From Tigriopus japonicus (Eukaryota > Arthropoda > Copepoda > Harpacticoida > Harpacticidae), in contig CM021314.1 in NCBI GenBank assembly GCA_010645155.1, positions 5,037,460 to 5,101,459 of the forward strand: 64,000 nucleotides of DNA, given 5' to 3'. Positions within the stretch are counted from its first letter, which is position 1; the number at the start of each line of letters is the position of its first letter. The notes beneath the pieces were generated by a model, which worked only from the letters and a program-made list of their open reading frames with translations, ran no database searches and had not been told where the DNA came from. Below, in pieces: positions 48,001-60,104 of this stretch. A program made the translations under genes and the position numbers.

Positions 48001-51000
48001 AAATATCAATATGCTTGAACAAATACATGTTTTCCTCAGATTCTTGATAAGAAAGGTGTGACAGGAGCTAATCTGTAACACAAAGGGATAAGAGAGGAAT
48101 AATAATTGAGATCTATGTTCTCTATTAGTTTTATATATTACCAAAAGGTAATGTGCAACAAAATCTAAGTTCAAGGAATAAGAAGAAAAGAAGTTGATCG
48201 GCTTGTATCAACCCAATGATTTTGAAAGATGAAAATTAGGTCACATTTCTGTTCTGTTACGATGAACCATTAATTGTCGGATTGGATGTTTTCCCCCTCC
48301 AAAACTGCATTTTTAATCGTGCCCGTCTGCTTTTAAGCATAACCGAATTCGCAAAGTAAAACTGGAAGCCCGTTCGGTCGTTCACCAAGTTACATGACCC
48401 GAATAAGTCTGATGATTGGAGAAACGAGAAATATTTCTAACCAAATGCGCTTTCCCTGCGTTTCGAGATCTGCGGGACCATCAACTTATTGGCCGTCATG
48501 ATTCTTTCGTGAATCTCCCTCATATTTGTAAACATACTTGGCATTTTCTGCTCAAGGATACATTGAGAACCTAGATTTGGCTCATATTACCTCAAGTTAG
48601 ATCAGTTTGTGTTTATACTTGGTGGGAATGTGGAAATATAGGAGTAAGTGTGTGTGTGTGTGGGGGGGAGAGAGAGAGAGAGAGCAAAGTTATGGAACGT
48701 AGCAAGAGACAATGTGGAACAAAGCAGTAACTGTGCTTCATCTTCTTCCGCTTTTCCTGGAACTCGGTCATCTCGCTCTCTTTCCTTTCCTTGCCCAATG
48801 TATCGAGTTGTACCGTAGTTCATAGCAAGTAGTAGTTCGTAGCTTTGAGCGCCAACTTCTGGAATATCGTAAGGCCACTGACTGGCAACACATCCAATAG
48901 TAACCAATGCAGTCGGTGACTGGCGTTTCGAGGAGGAAGAGGAGCCACCAACCAAACGCCTCTTAGTATGGGCCTAAAAATAGATTGCGAAATAGATCAC
49001 GGCCAACAGCCAAGGACATTCAACGTCGTTGAGCCGGGCAAAGATGACAATGCTCTGGAGGGATTTTTCCACGATTTAGGGCTCCTCTGACTTCTGCATG
49101 GGATCGGATCTGGTAATTGGTGTATTTGATCGCACCCAGCCTCCCGTGAATTGGGACCATGGGCGAATACATTATCGGGTTAGAACTGGTTTTTGGATCA
49201 CCTTTTTGTTTTTGATTGTCTTTTGGTTGTCTCCCCTTGAAAGGATTGTGTGTCGAAAAATGACTACCATTAGCAAGGAGAAATGTAACAATTGAACATT
49301 CCCTTGGTAGAGGTTTTAGTTTTCTTATCAAAGTCCATATAATTGAGAACTGATATCGATAGAGACTAGGATTAGGGAAATGATTAATCTTTGCCATCCA
49401 CACTTTCAATGAAAACTGGCAGATCTCTACGTATAGTTCTTATGGCTCATCTAGATTTTCCAAATTCACAAACGTGAAGATTGTTTTCTAAAGTTCGGGG
49501 CGCAAATGCATGACTTGAAACATGGAGACCGTTTTGGAGGAAGAATTTCCAATCGTACGTTCGTTCGTTCATTCAATCAGTCAAATTTGACCTTTTTTAT
49601 ACAGAATTCCCCGCTAAAGATTTACACCTTCAAGTCAAAAGGTATTTTTTATCAAGTTCTGTGCTTCAATGCACAAGACAGACCTGATTAATGGGAGTTA
49701 AGGCTAATGGGATGTGAAATAAGGGGGATTCCGTCCCGATGCCCCCCGTAGCTTCAACATCAAATTATAGTATCACCTCATGAATCGAAGGAAATGTTGG
49801 AGATTTGAGGAGATTCTCGGGCGAAAACCTACTAGATTCGTGGAAAACGCTGACTTGCCGAATATTGGACAATGAAATACATGATCACGTGAATAATTCC
49901 TGAAAAATTAAATGCCATTCCATTGCGCCTCTTTGCGACAATCTATAAGAATGTGGTCGCCAAGGCCGTTGTCTTGTTGTTTCCAAGCGGTCACTTTAGG
50001 AGCAGGTGAAAATTCTCTGGTTGAGAGTACCCCATTTGTACATTAATGGCACTTTGACATCAAAGATATTCTTCAATTCACATCTGTCATCTTACCCTGA
50101 ATTTGGTACGGGCTATTCAGAGGCGGATGACTTTTTTCCATGTTCCGACATTAGGGCACCAAGTATGTGGGTTTGAGCTCATCAGAAGGAATTTTTGATT
50201 GGCAGAGATTGATCGTCGCTGAGAAGAGTTGTAGAGCTACAACCTTTTAATATACCTGGCCTAAAACGAAGGAAGGCGAAGGAAAAAATGTACTGCAGGT
50301 ACAAATCATAATCACCAAGTGCACCTGTTTTTTTTTCAGAATGATTCCATCCCAATGAAAGACTTCACCTTCGAAAAATTCTACCAAATCTATAAGATTC
50401 TGTGTCCGCGTACAGATATCGACAACCTTTTTGAAGAGCTCGTGTAAGTTCGTTTGAATTTATTGGAGATCTGCAAGAGCCGAGATAACTTGGTTTGTAT
50501 TTATGTCTAGAGGTGACAAAGGGAAAGAGGAGCTCTCCGTGGAAAAATTGATGGAGTTTCTCAACGATCGTCAACGAGATCCAAGGCTCAATGAGATCCT
50601 CTACCCTCACTACAATGCCCAAAGAGCCAAAGAAATCATTATCACCCACGAGCCCGACAAGGAACTGGTACAACGAGGTAAGGCTTTAGTTTTTATCAAA
50701 TACGAAGAGTTAAGCCGTCACTGAGCGTATGGGCGTGCCTCACTCGACGTTAGAGATCTTCCGTAGAAAAGCGAAATGAATTGTGATATACACTTAAGAA
50801 TAGAAACATCTGTCTTGGAAAGATATTTACCTCCAGAAGGCTTCCATCAAATTTGAACAAGATTTTTTACATTTTTACAGCAACAAGAAAAAGAGGTTGC
50901 AATAATCTTTACTTATTGGTAGAGACTGAATTTGAAATTTATATTTTGAAAAAATACTTTCACAAAGTCTTATTGCTTACTCGTTGATGAAATGTTTGGC

Positions 51001-54000
51001 TGCTTCTAAGTCTTGGTTTGTCTTATTGTTAATACTTTTGGTTTTTGGAATAACAAGATAACTATAGCAAAAGTATTTTAAAATGACATTGGTTTTAAAT
51101 GGTCAGCAAATCCAAATCATATTGTATTTTTAGTTGCTGTTGGTGTATGCTGTATGGCGGTTATGTTTAGTTGTTGTTAGTTTTTAGTAAGCTTTACTGT
51201 TCATTGCAATTTCTCACAAATATTTACATGGTGGTCATTCTACTCACATGGTTTCTTTGGCTCTCTGGGCACTATAGTGAGGGTAAAGGATCTCATTAAT
51301 TAGCGAAAGAAAGCAAATGGTCAAGGTTGAAGGATCATTCAGTATCATGTAAAATAGGAGTTCCTCAAGGCTCATTTTTAGGTCCGCTCCAATTCAACCT
51401 TTTCATTGCTCCTCTTTAGAAGTTTGGGACAATAGCCAGTATTTCTTCATATACTGATGATACAAAATTAGTTTGTGGAAGGAATGTTCAACACTCTAAA
51501 AGTCTAGTTGATGACTTGGGTTGCCAAGAGTAACATGGCTTTAAACGGGATGAAATTCCGCACAATGACGTATGGGACGCCAAATTAAATATACCACTCA
51601 AAGCCAATGGAGGTTGTGATATCGAGCAAGTATCATTTGTTAAGGATTTGGGCATTGTCATCCAAGATGATGGAAAGTTTGATGAGCATATCCAGTTGAA
51701 AGTGGGGAAGGCATTTCAAACATGTGGCTGGATCTATCGCACTTTCAAGTCCAGAGATAGTATTAGGATGCTAACTCTGTACAAGTCGATTGATCAGCCT
51801 CATCTTGAATATTCCTCACCCATTTGGGCTCCCATGAATTCAGCAGGTTTGCAAAAGGTCTAGCAGGTCCAACGATGTTTCACTAGGAACATCACAGGAA
51901 TGAGAGAGCTCTCGTATTGGGAGAGGCTCCAGAAGTTAGGGCTGTACAGTATTCAGAGAAGGTATGAAAGGTATCTGCTGTAGCGACCGTAGATGTTTTA
52001 CTTGCGTTCTGAGAGCACCTATGTCAATTGTATAAATCTATTTATGATTTATTTATTTACAAGGAATCACATTCCTTCTAGCATTACTAAAAAAATCTGC
52101 AACCAACCCAAAAAATGGCAGGAATTCCACAAGGCTGAAATTTCAGGGAGTTTGAAAAAATGAGAAATGACCCCAAACTAGGGAATTCATGACTCAGAAA
52201 AAAATGATTTTCAACTTTTGGGTGAATATTTATGAATTTCAAAAACGGTTTGGCTCAAAAATGATCAACATTAAATCTGATCTCTATTTATTAACTTTAC
52301 TATACTTAAGAGTACATGAAAGGCCCTGAATGAATTGATCTTGCATCAAAGTTGGGAAGATCAATTATCTGATCACTTATTTTTTTTTTTTAGATGTCAT
52401 AAGCAAAGAGGGCCTTACCAATTATTTAATGTCCGATGAGAACGCGCCGGTCTTTCTGGACAGACTGGATATTTACCAAGATATGGATCAGCCTCTCCCT
52501 CACTATTACATCAATTCTAGTCATAATACTTATCTAACCAGTCGACAATTCGGTGGAAAATCCAGTGTGGAAATGTACAGACAGGTAAGATAATTTCTTA
52601 ATAAATTACCCGAGACCTTTTATGGCGGCCATTTTCCCCATAGAAACAAAGTGCTTTCGTAAATGTTATCGTGCCCTCACATTCTTTGTGCCCTGTTATC
52701 ATTTACTGGTAGGGGCTCTCAAAATAATGACCTGAAGCATCTACCCATGCATTGCTTCAAGGATTTCTAGAATTTACTGGATTGAACACGATGACAAAGA
52801 TCAAGTCGATTTAGAACACAGGAAAAACGGGGCTTTTCCTTTTTCTGTGTAGTAAATCTACTCGATCTTGGTAGGCCGTGAGCGGTCCAGCAAATTCTAG
52901 ATGCCCTTGATTGGTTAGAGGGAGAGAGGAAACTTTTGCTTGAACTCACGCGAGGTCCACGCAAGAAAATTCAATAACTGACACAAGTGAAGCCTCGATG
53001 AAACTCCGTGTGATGATACCATCACTGTCGTTTCGAGAGCAAACATTTGGCCTAAAGTGAAAAGTAGCTCCTCCAATAAAATTGAAGCGAAAAAGGATAT
53101 AATTTCTTTACTCATATTGATTCAATAATGTCAAGACACCTTTTCTAATAATTTTTCGCACGTCGATCAGGGTTTGGTTGGATTTGTATGTTCCTTTGCA
53201 GAATAATTATCAAATATTATTCACCCAAAAGTTTTTGCTTCATTTTTTTTCTTTTGTGTAATGAAAAGGTTCGAAAAAGGAATTAAGCCAATGTTAGTTG
53301 GATCAGTGGACCAAACAATGATTTGACGGACAACAAAGTTTGAATTTGTTGCTATTGATAGACATTGGTAGAAAAAAACTTATCTTTTAGAGCATAGCTT
53401 AGAGTGGATTGATATATCCAGACAGACGATGGTTCAAAAAGAACGCGAGGAAGTATCTTTAGAGAAAAAAAAGTTCTTTCATCTAGTTGATGACCCCGAG
53501 GAAACAAAAACTCTCAATCTTGTTGACCTTGTCTACGTAGGTTCTTTTGGCTGGATGTCGGTGCGTGGAACTGGATTGCTGGGATGGAAACAACCCCGAT
53601 AACGAACCAATTATCACTCACGGCCGGGCAATGTGCACAGAAATTCCATTCAAGGTTTGTTTTGATTCGTTCCCTATTACCATCACAGATACCCCAAAAG
53701 TTGGATTCAACAATCGTCATGGCCTTTTCCATTGTATGATTCCAGGATGTGATACTCGCAATTCGTGATTGTGCGTTTGTCACGTCAGAATACCCATTGA
53801 TTCTCTCCTTCGAGAACCACTGTTGTCGTCAACAACAATATAAAATGGCCAAATACTGTGATGAAATCTTCGGAGACCTTCTCCTCAAAGAGCCCTTGCC
53901 AGATTTTCCCGCCGAGCCCGGTGTTCCCTTGCCCTCCCCCAATCATCTGAAACGCAAGATCCTCATCAAAAACAAGCGACTTCGGCCAGAGGTGGAAAAA

Positions 54001-57000
54001 GTGGAACTGGACCAATTCCTTCGCGGAGAACTCAAGGTGGAAGAATCCAACGAGGAAAAAGAAGATGCCCATGCCACCGCCGCTGTGACGTGCCGACCTT
54101 TGGACGGCAACTCTGTCTCGGGATCAGCCTCCACAGGTGGGTCGGCACAGCCAGGGAGCAACAAGGGCTTGGTTTTGGCCACATCTTCAGCCGGGGGATC
54201 CACCTCGGTCACGAAAGCGGTGTCAGAGATATTGCCCACTGTGACGGCCACCACTTACCAGGGGTCCACTTTGAATGTGCATCCTTTGCTTTCCTCGATG
54301 GTGGTGTACACGCAACCCATGAAATTCCAAGGGTTTGAGTACAGTGACAGGGAGAATATGGCAGCTAAAATGTCGTCCTTTCCGGAAACGACGGCCTTGG
54401 GATATCTAAGGGCACAAGCTCTCGAGTTTGTCAAATACAATAAGCGACAACTCAGTCGGATTTATCCAAAAGGATCTCGGGTGGATTCATCCAATTTCAT
54501 GCCCCAGGTAATTTGAACCTTATTCTTAGGCATCCGCTTTTGTCCCTCTTTTTGTACGCTTTGTGTCGTGACGACATTGCTTGTTTTCCTTGAACAAATC
54601 AATCATTCAATTTCCATCAAAGATCCGAAATGAAACGAAGGTCCCCCCAAGACTGTTAAAGTTAAGGCCTCGATCTCAACAGAGCTTTTCTACTTCAACC
54701 TCTATTGTTCCGTTTAGATCTTCTGGAACTCTGGCTGCCAATTGGTGTCGCTGAACTTCCAAACCCCGGATCTTCCAATGCAACTGAACCAGGGCAAATT
54801 TGAATATAATGGCAACTGTGGCTACCTCCTCAAACCGGACTTCATGCGGCGCGATGACAAAGAGTTCGATCCTTTTTCCGAGACTCCCGTTGACGGCGTT
54901 ATTGCGGCACAATGCACTGTCACGGTAAGATCTGAAACCCCAAACACATAAGACTATAACCGACCCCCTCTAACTAAGTTTATTAGTTTCGCGTTTCGGG
55001 TGTACAAAAGCCAATCTGTTCACACCATTCGGCTTTCACGATTGCATTAGGAGATGAATTGCATTTTGATGGCCGCGAAGAATAATTTGATTTGCCCTCA
55101 GAATTCGTACGTGGCGTCCGTGAGCTCCCTTGGGCTGTTGTAATGAGTTTTAGGATGACTGGCTCTTAGAAAGATTGCCACGAGCTGTTTCGTGTCCAAT
55201 GCAATGCAGAAACGCAACGTCGCCTTTGGAGAAATGGGGGACGAAAAAAAGGTCTTTTTATCCTCTTCAGACAAACATCCTACTTCTATTGACAGAATGA
55301 GATCCTCTATCTACCCTACCCAAGAGAGGCATGTCGAATATACGAGAGACGGATTTGTCGTTTCAGGTCATTTCTGGTCAATTCTTGTCGGACAAAAAAG
55401 TGGGCACTTATGTGGAAGTGGATATGTACGGATTACCCACAGACACGATTCGAAAAGAATACAAGACCAAGATTGTCCAGGCGAACGGTCTCAATCCAAT
55501 CTATGAGGCGGAGAAGTTCACCTTCCGCAAGGTACGCCAGTACTCGTATTCTCCGTTCACCAATTCCATCTTCTTGACTGTGGTCAAAAAAATGGCCTTC
55601 CTCGTAAATTGTGAATGAACTCACTTAACAATCCCCTATCAATTCCTAGCCAAAGTCCTAATCTTGTATGCACGAAAGCAATCAAGTGCTGTCGGAGCAT
55701 AGTTTAATAAACCCTGGCCAACGTCGATCGATGGAGGTCCGAAAAGAATCAATGAATTATTCACCTGTCAGTCTCATCGAGGTCTTTCCAAAGACCAGGG
55801 GATCTCTATTCAATTGGCTTTGATCAGAATGAACCTAGAACTACAGTAGAGAGATCACGAAGAACCCACGAATGAATGAATGAATGCTCTGAAAGTGACA
55901 TTTACTGAACATTCCGATTACTTAGGTTGTTTTGCCTGAATTGGCGGTCCTTCGATTCGGAGTCTACGACGATAACGGAAAGATGCTTGGTCAAAGGATC
56001 CTTCCATTCGAGGATCTTCAAGCCGGTTATCGGCATATCGCCCTTCGAACAGAGGGAAATTTCCCCATGTCGCTTCCCATGCTCTTCTGCAATATTGAAT
56101 TGAAGGTCTACATTCCCGAAGGCTTAAACGGTATGTTCAAACACACGAATCCTAAACACATCACTTTGACATTTTAGCCAGGAAGGATACGTATGTTTTA
56201 GTGACGCTTTTCAAAAGTTCGAAACAGGAACCCAATTGACCCTTTTTTCTCGTTTTTTTCAACTGAGCATTTGCTTGAGATGATGTGGCTCGGAAATAAT
56301 AAGTTCCATTCTTGCGCGAGACTTTCTGTCAAGCTCATTTCGTCTTGTTTGAGGAAAAGAAAGTTTTTGAGCCTCTTCTTTGAGAAGCTGTAAAATGAGC
56401 TTTTTCTCCCCTTTGTTCGTTCCAGAATTCATGGACGCCTTGTCAGATCCACGGATATTTTTGTCTAACCAGGAGAAACGAGCTGCCCAATTGAAGCATT
56501 TGGGCATCGAGGAGTCGGATATTTCAACTGACGGTGCAATTATCGATGGGAACAAGATCTCCCTCCCTGGGGTTCCAGTGCCCACGAAAAAGAAACCCGA
56601 GGAACTGGACGAGCAAAAATTCGATGCCATCACCCCCGATAGCCTCAAGCAGGAAAAGGCCTTTCGACGGGTCTTGAAGAAAAATCAAAAGGACTTGGAG
56701 ACCCTTCGCAAGGCTCATGCCAAGGAACGAGCGGCGGTGCAAAAAACGCAATGCTCCGCCATTGAGAAACTTGTCAAGTCCAAGGGAAAGTAAGCGATGC
56801 AATCTCCTTTTTTGTGGGGGAAATAGACGAAAATGTTTTTGGGGTCCTGTCAAGGAATGCTAAGATAAAGCGACAAATTTAGCCACTTTATGAGCTGCCA
56901 AGCAACAAAACGATATTAACTCTCCTTAAAAATAAGGAGAATGTTGGCGTCACTCATTGGGTAATTCATTCCAATTAAATCTAGTGGTTGAAAAGCAGTT

Positions 57001-57970
57001 ACAAAAGCTGCTCAGAATTTCCGTTCATTTTGTTCAAGCGGACAAACTGTTTTATTCAAACAAAGCTAAGCTGTGGTGGTTTTAGAGAACCATGTTGTGG
57101 AACATTGACGATCCTTTTTTATGGATAACTTTTCATCCACTTTAGGGACAATGATGTTGTCAATGATCCCACGGTGAAAAATGTGGTGGTAGATCAAACC
57201 AAGCAATGGTCAGAAATGATGGAAAAGCATCGGAAAGAAGAGTGGAAGCTCTTGAATGATCATTTGAAAATGCAAGAGGAAGTCCTTATCAACCTCATGG
57301 CCCAAGCTCAAGCGAAACAATTAAAAGAAATCGAAGAGCATTTCGAGAGGTAAGTAAATGTCACGCTAAATCCGACGAAGACTGAATCGATCTTATCTTT
57401 GAATGCCTTCTTAACGGTCTTCTCGATCAATTAGTTTACTCATTCTGAGGAAAGCCACTTTAATCTAAATATACCCCAAGGGTTCAGCTGTCACATTCAA
57501 TATAAACCCCATGTTGAACATTCCATATTGAATGGATCATTTCAGAGAGAACAAAGGAATTCATTCGGCGCAAGCTCGAAAATCGGTGGAAATCTCACGC
57601 GACATTCAAACAGACAAGACCTTGAAGTCAAAAGCAGAGAAACAGAGAATAATACGTGAAAAGAACTCGGCTAATACCAAACTCTTCCTCGAAGAACGCA
57701 AAGCTTCCGCTTATAAACAAGCTAAGAGGAAGGAAAAGCTCAAACAGGTCCATATTGACCAACAGAACGAACTCCAAAAATACCTGCAGATGGTAATTAA
57801 AAATAATAATGCCAAAATGAACGATTAACTTGTCCATACTTTTCCATTTTGGGTGGTCGATAATGGAGGATTGATGGATTTGTTTGTTATTTGTTTTTCA
57901 GAGCAAAGAGATGTACAGGAATGAAGAAATCGAATACCAATTGGCGGCTAAGCAAGAAAGTTACGTCTGA
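45037..57970 (+). CDS. norpA: Phospholipase C-beta, NorpA/PLCB4 type, complete (1121 aa)
   Basis: Eighteen coding exons join in phase: 45037-45120, 45260-45334, 45584-45643, 45987-46118, 46322-46401, 47262-47397, 50340-50443, 50511-50677, 52394-52584, 53541-53654, 53746-54507, 54718-54924, 55367-55531, 55926-56130, 56426-56789, 57146-57349, 57546-57792, 57902-57970. The protein hydrolyses PIP2 to IP3 and diacylglycerol at the plasma membrane, downstream of Gq. Order: PH-like domain (1-140), EF-hands (150-300), catalytic X box with SSHNTYL (H323, N324), E353, D355, ITHG (H370) and SFENH (E404), an acidic then Ser/Thr/Gly-rich X-Y linker, Y box with [12 protein letters not shown]2 domain (about 705-825), and a Lys/Glu-rich coiled-coil C-terminus (830-1100). 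All catalytic residues are present. [14 protein letters not shown] at the start favours NorpA over Plc21C. The end, ESYV, fits a class I PDZ ligand. Length agrees with NorpA (about 1095 aa). Confidence 0.93.
47398..50339. other. PLC-beta intron 6 (2.9 kb)
   Basis: The intron holds a TG run followed by a G run and an AG run at 48646-48684. The minus-strand frames crossing it (48602-48955) are simple-sequence artefacts. A slightly GC-richer patch at about 48680-49180 might be regulatory, but no motif decides this. Confidence 0.4.
51300..51990 (+). pseudogene. Dead LINE (non-LTR retrotransposon) reverse-transcriptase fragment
   Basis: In PLC-beta intron 8, broken frames read GVPQGS-x-LGPL, then [12 protein letters not shown] (the RT catalytic motif region with TDD), then a frame at 51648-51863 with [31 protein letters not shown] and LEYSSPIW, and after a stop [10 protein letters not shown] and [10 protein letters not shown]. 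This order matches the RT and post-RT part of jockey/CR1-type LINEs. In-frame stops and frameshifts show that it is inactive. Both ends are truncated. It lies in the same orientation as the host gene. Confidence 0.85.
52585..53540. other. PLC-beta intron 9, no element recognised
   Basis: A 956-base intron of AT-rich sequence. The open frames at 52767-53115 on the minus strand have no domain. Confidence 0.45.
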
Positions 57971-59103
57971 ATGCGAGTGCTTCACCGTTGTGACAAAAAG
58001 CCTTTAGCCGAACGTTCAATAGCATCAGAACTTATAACATGCATTTAAAGCATTATCAAATGCTCCTCGGACCGCCGTAGCAACCATGTGACAGGGTGGA
58101 TGTCTCGATATCAAAACTCCCAACATCACTCTCATCACGAATCATCATCACATCATCCCCTTCTTGTCCCGTCAGTCATTTCTTTCACAGCACTAGCTGA
58201 AGCAACCCCCTCCCATGTTCCTGCCATTTTAGATTTCAAAACATGCGTTTCATTTGCTTTCGAAGACGTTGCTTCTTGATCCTCCTGCTCCATCTATGTA
58301 CGTACATATTTTCGTGCACACAATAGCTCCGTACAAAAACCCCTTCCTCGCATAACAAACTGATCCACCCATCCTCTTGCAGATTAATGTTTCCACGTTG
58401 GCCTAAATACCTAAGTTGGGATTCACCCAAAATGGTTCAATGCACGATTGGGGCTGAGAGGGTCATTCTTGAAAGCAATGAGGCATTTGAGTCACGGACG
58501 AAAGCCAATGAATACAATAGCTGTTCCAATACTTGATGCTCTCCTATGATAGACATAGTTGATACCTCACAGATCCAAGTTTTGAATTAGGGTACATTTC
58601 TTTGGCTGTCTTACGTTCATTCTCTCGATCAAATTACTTGATGGCAGAGAAATAGAGTGAACATTGCATTGATCACCTCCTTTGAGGTTTCAATTCGTTG
58701 TCCACTTTCAAGTAATTTACAGATTGTTTTTGCTTTCCCGTCGTATTTCTCATTCTCTTCATCCATGTCTCTTCGTCTACTATTTGTGTGTCAATGTCTA
58801 GTCAATCCTTGTGTACATTGGATTCAACAAATATTTAACAAAAATCCATGCCTCTAAAGCAGAAAAACAGAGAACAAAACAACAACTTGAAGAAAGCTAA
58901 TTAGTTTGACGATCGAAACATTCTATTGGATTGGAAAGTATTTTGAAAATATACATTTGCAAACCAACCCCAATAAAAACCGCGTTTTGACTGACACATG
59001 AATTATAGAACTTTGTGTTACCAGGTTATTATATGAGGAAACTGTCCTAACCGAATACCAAACCTGTGTCAATCCCTTTTAAAATGGAAACAATTTCAGT
59101 TAC
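57971..59103 (+). other. 3' UTR of PLC-beta and downstream DNA
   Basis: After the TGA at 57968-57970 about 1 kb is non-coding. A canonical AATAAA at 58972-58977, followed by GTGTTACC, is the best poly(A) signal. CA- and TCA-rich runs occur near 58115-58150. Confidence 0.5.
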
Positions 59104-59401
59104 AATGGATTAGTTCGGTCCGACGAATTCAGCTAGGGATTCTGGGGGCCAAATGGTTAGCGATGTGTCGAGGCCTAGAATAGCTCTTCAACAAACTTGA
59201 TGAAAAGATTGTTGAAAATTCCCGAGCTTGATTAAAAATTTGGTTTGTTCACAACCTGGGATCTAGAATGAATCTAGAAGAACTTTTCCCACGTGTACCA
59301 AAATTCAAACCTGTGAACGACAAAGCCTGAGATCTGACCCACCTCTAGTTATTTGGCCACAAGAACCCCTAGCTGATTCCGTCCGACCGCACTAATCCAT
59401 T
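59104..59401. mobile_element. Foldback MITE, family D copy 2 (298 bp)
   Basis: About 75-bp inverted arms begin AATGGATTAGT and end ACTAATCCATT. They share GACGAATTCAGCTAGGGATT and GGCCAAAT with the copy at 25522-25792, about 80 percent alike. The core between the arms is AT-rich and has no coding frame. Confidence 0.7.
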
Positions 59402-59791
59402 ACTTTGGTCTCAAAAGTAATGAAATATGATAATAATTACTTTATTTCCGAATGTAATGATGACAATTTCTTTCAAAAAGTAATTGAATGACATTCAATT
59501 ACAATTATTCTCGAAACGCAACTAAAACTCTTCTCTATTTATCTAAAATACCGTGTAAGGAGCATCAAAACTTTTCGACTTAAGGTGCATCAATTCACAT
59601 ACTGAATCATTTTTAATTTTGGAAATATTGGGAAAATTTGAGAATTTTTTAATCCCAGCACTTGTTTTGTAAGTGAAAATGTAATTGTAATTTGTAATTG
59701 GAAATTGTCAATTACATTGGTCAAGATATATTTGATCATGATTACAATTACTTTGATTTCAAAAGTAATCAATTACAGTTGCAATTATTGG
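59402..59791. repeat. AT-rich palindromic repeat of GTAATTG/CAATTAC words
   Basis: Both halves carry many inverted copies of AATTAC, GTAATT and AAAGTAAT, so the stretch folds on itself at several scales. It sits directly between a MITE and the start of the retrotransposon, and may itself be a decayed transposon. Individual ends are not resolvable by eye. Confidence 0.5.
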
Positions 59792-59935
59792 TGTATGTTC
59801 GATAGTGCTCACGCCTTAGAGGCGCTAATTGTTTCGACCTCTAATTAAGACTTTTGTATCCATGTCCGACCAGTTAGTAAACGTACTTTGTTGAACCTAG
59901 ACTCTCGTTATTTCTGCCTTCCGACGAACACGTCA
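59792..59935 (+). mobile_element. Putative 5' LTR (about 144 bp)
   Basis: The stretch begins TGTATGTTCG (or TGTTCG at 59796) and ends ACGTCA immediately before the primer-binding site, matching the TG...CA rule. A short LTR fits the Mag clade, whose LTRs are unusually small. The left border is a guess, because the 3' LTR needed to confirm it lies outside the window. Confidence 0.5.
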
Positions 59936-59947
59936 TGGCGCAATCGG
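59936..59947 (+). promoter_or_regulatory. Primer-binding site, serine tRNA type
   Basis: TGGCGCAATCGG is complementary to the 3' end of arthropod tRNA-Ser (expected TGGCGCAGTCGG) with one difference at position 8. It follows the presumed LTR end directly. Serine-tRNA priming is known for Mag and for several Drosophila gypsy-group elements. Confidence 0.65.
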
Positions 59948-60104
59948 TATAACTTGTAGTGATTGTGGAATTGAGAGTTCACATCACTTTTTCAAGATCA
60001 ACGAACCGTTTGTCGGAGGAGGGTTCTCTCTGGTTCAAAGCTTTCCGGCTGAGGAGGAGAACCGCGTTGTGGAAGCGTGCGTGGATACCCATCACTGATC
60101 CGGA

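Noticed and set aside
48602..48955. 117-residue minus-strand frame in PLC-beta intron 6
   Set aside because: It ends in HTHTHTYSY and SLSLPP stretches that simply translate TG and AG microsatellites. No other support exists.
59936..59990. tRNA-like A box (TGGCGCAATCGG) with a weak B-box-like word 40 bases on
   Set aside because: The stems do not pair and the position directly after a TG...CA stretch, upstream of gag-pol, fits a serine-tRNA primer-binding site better.
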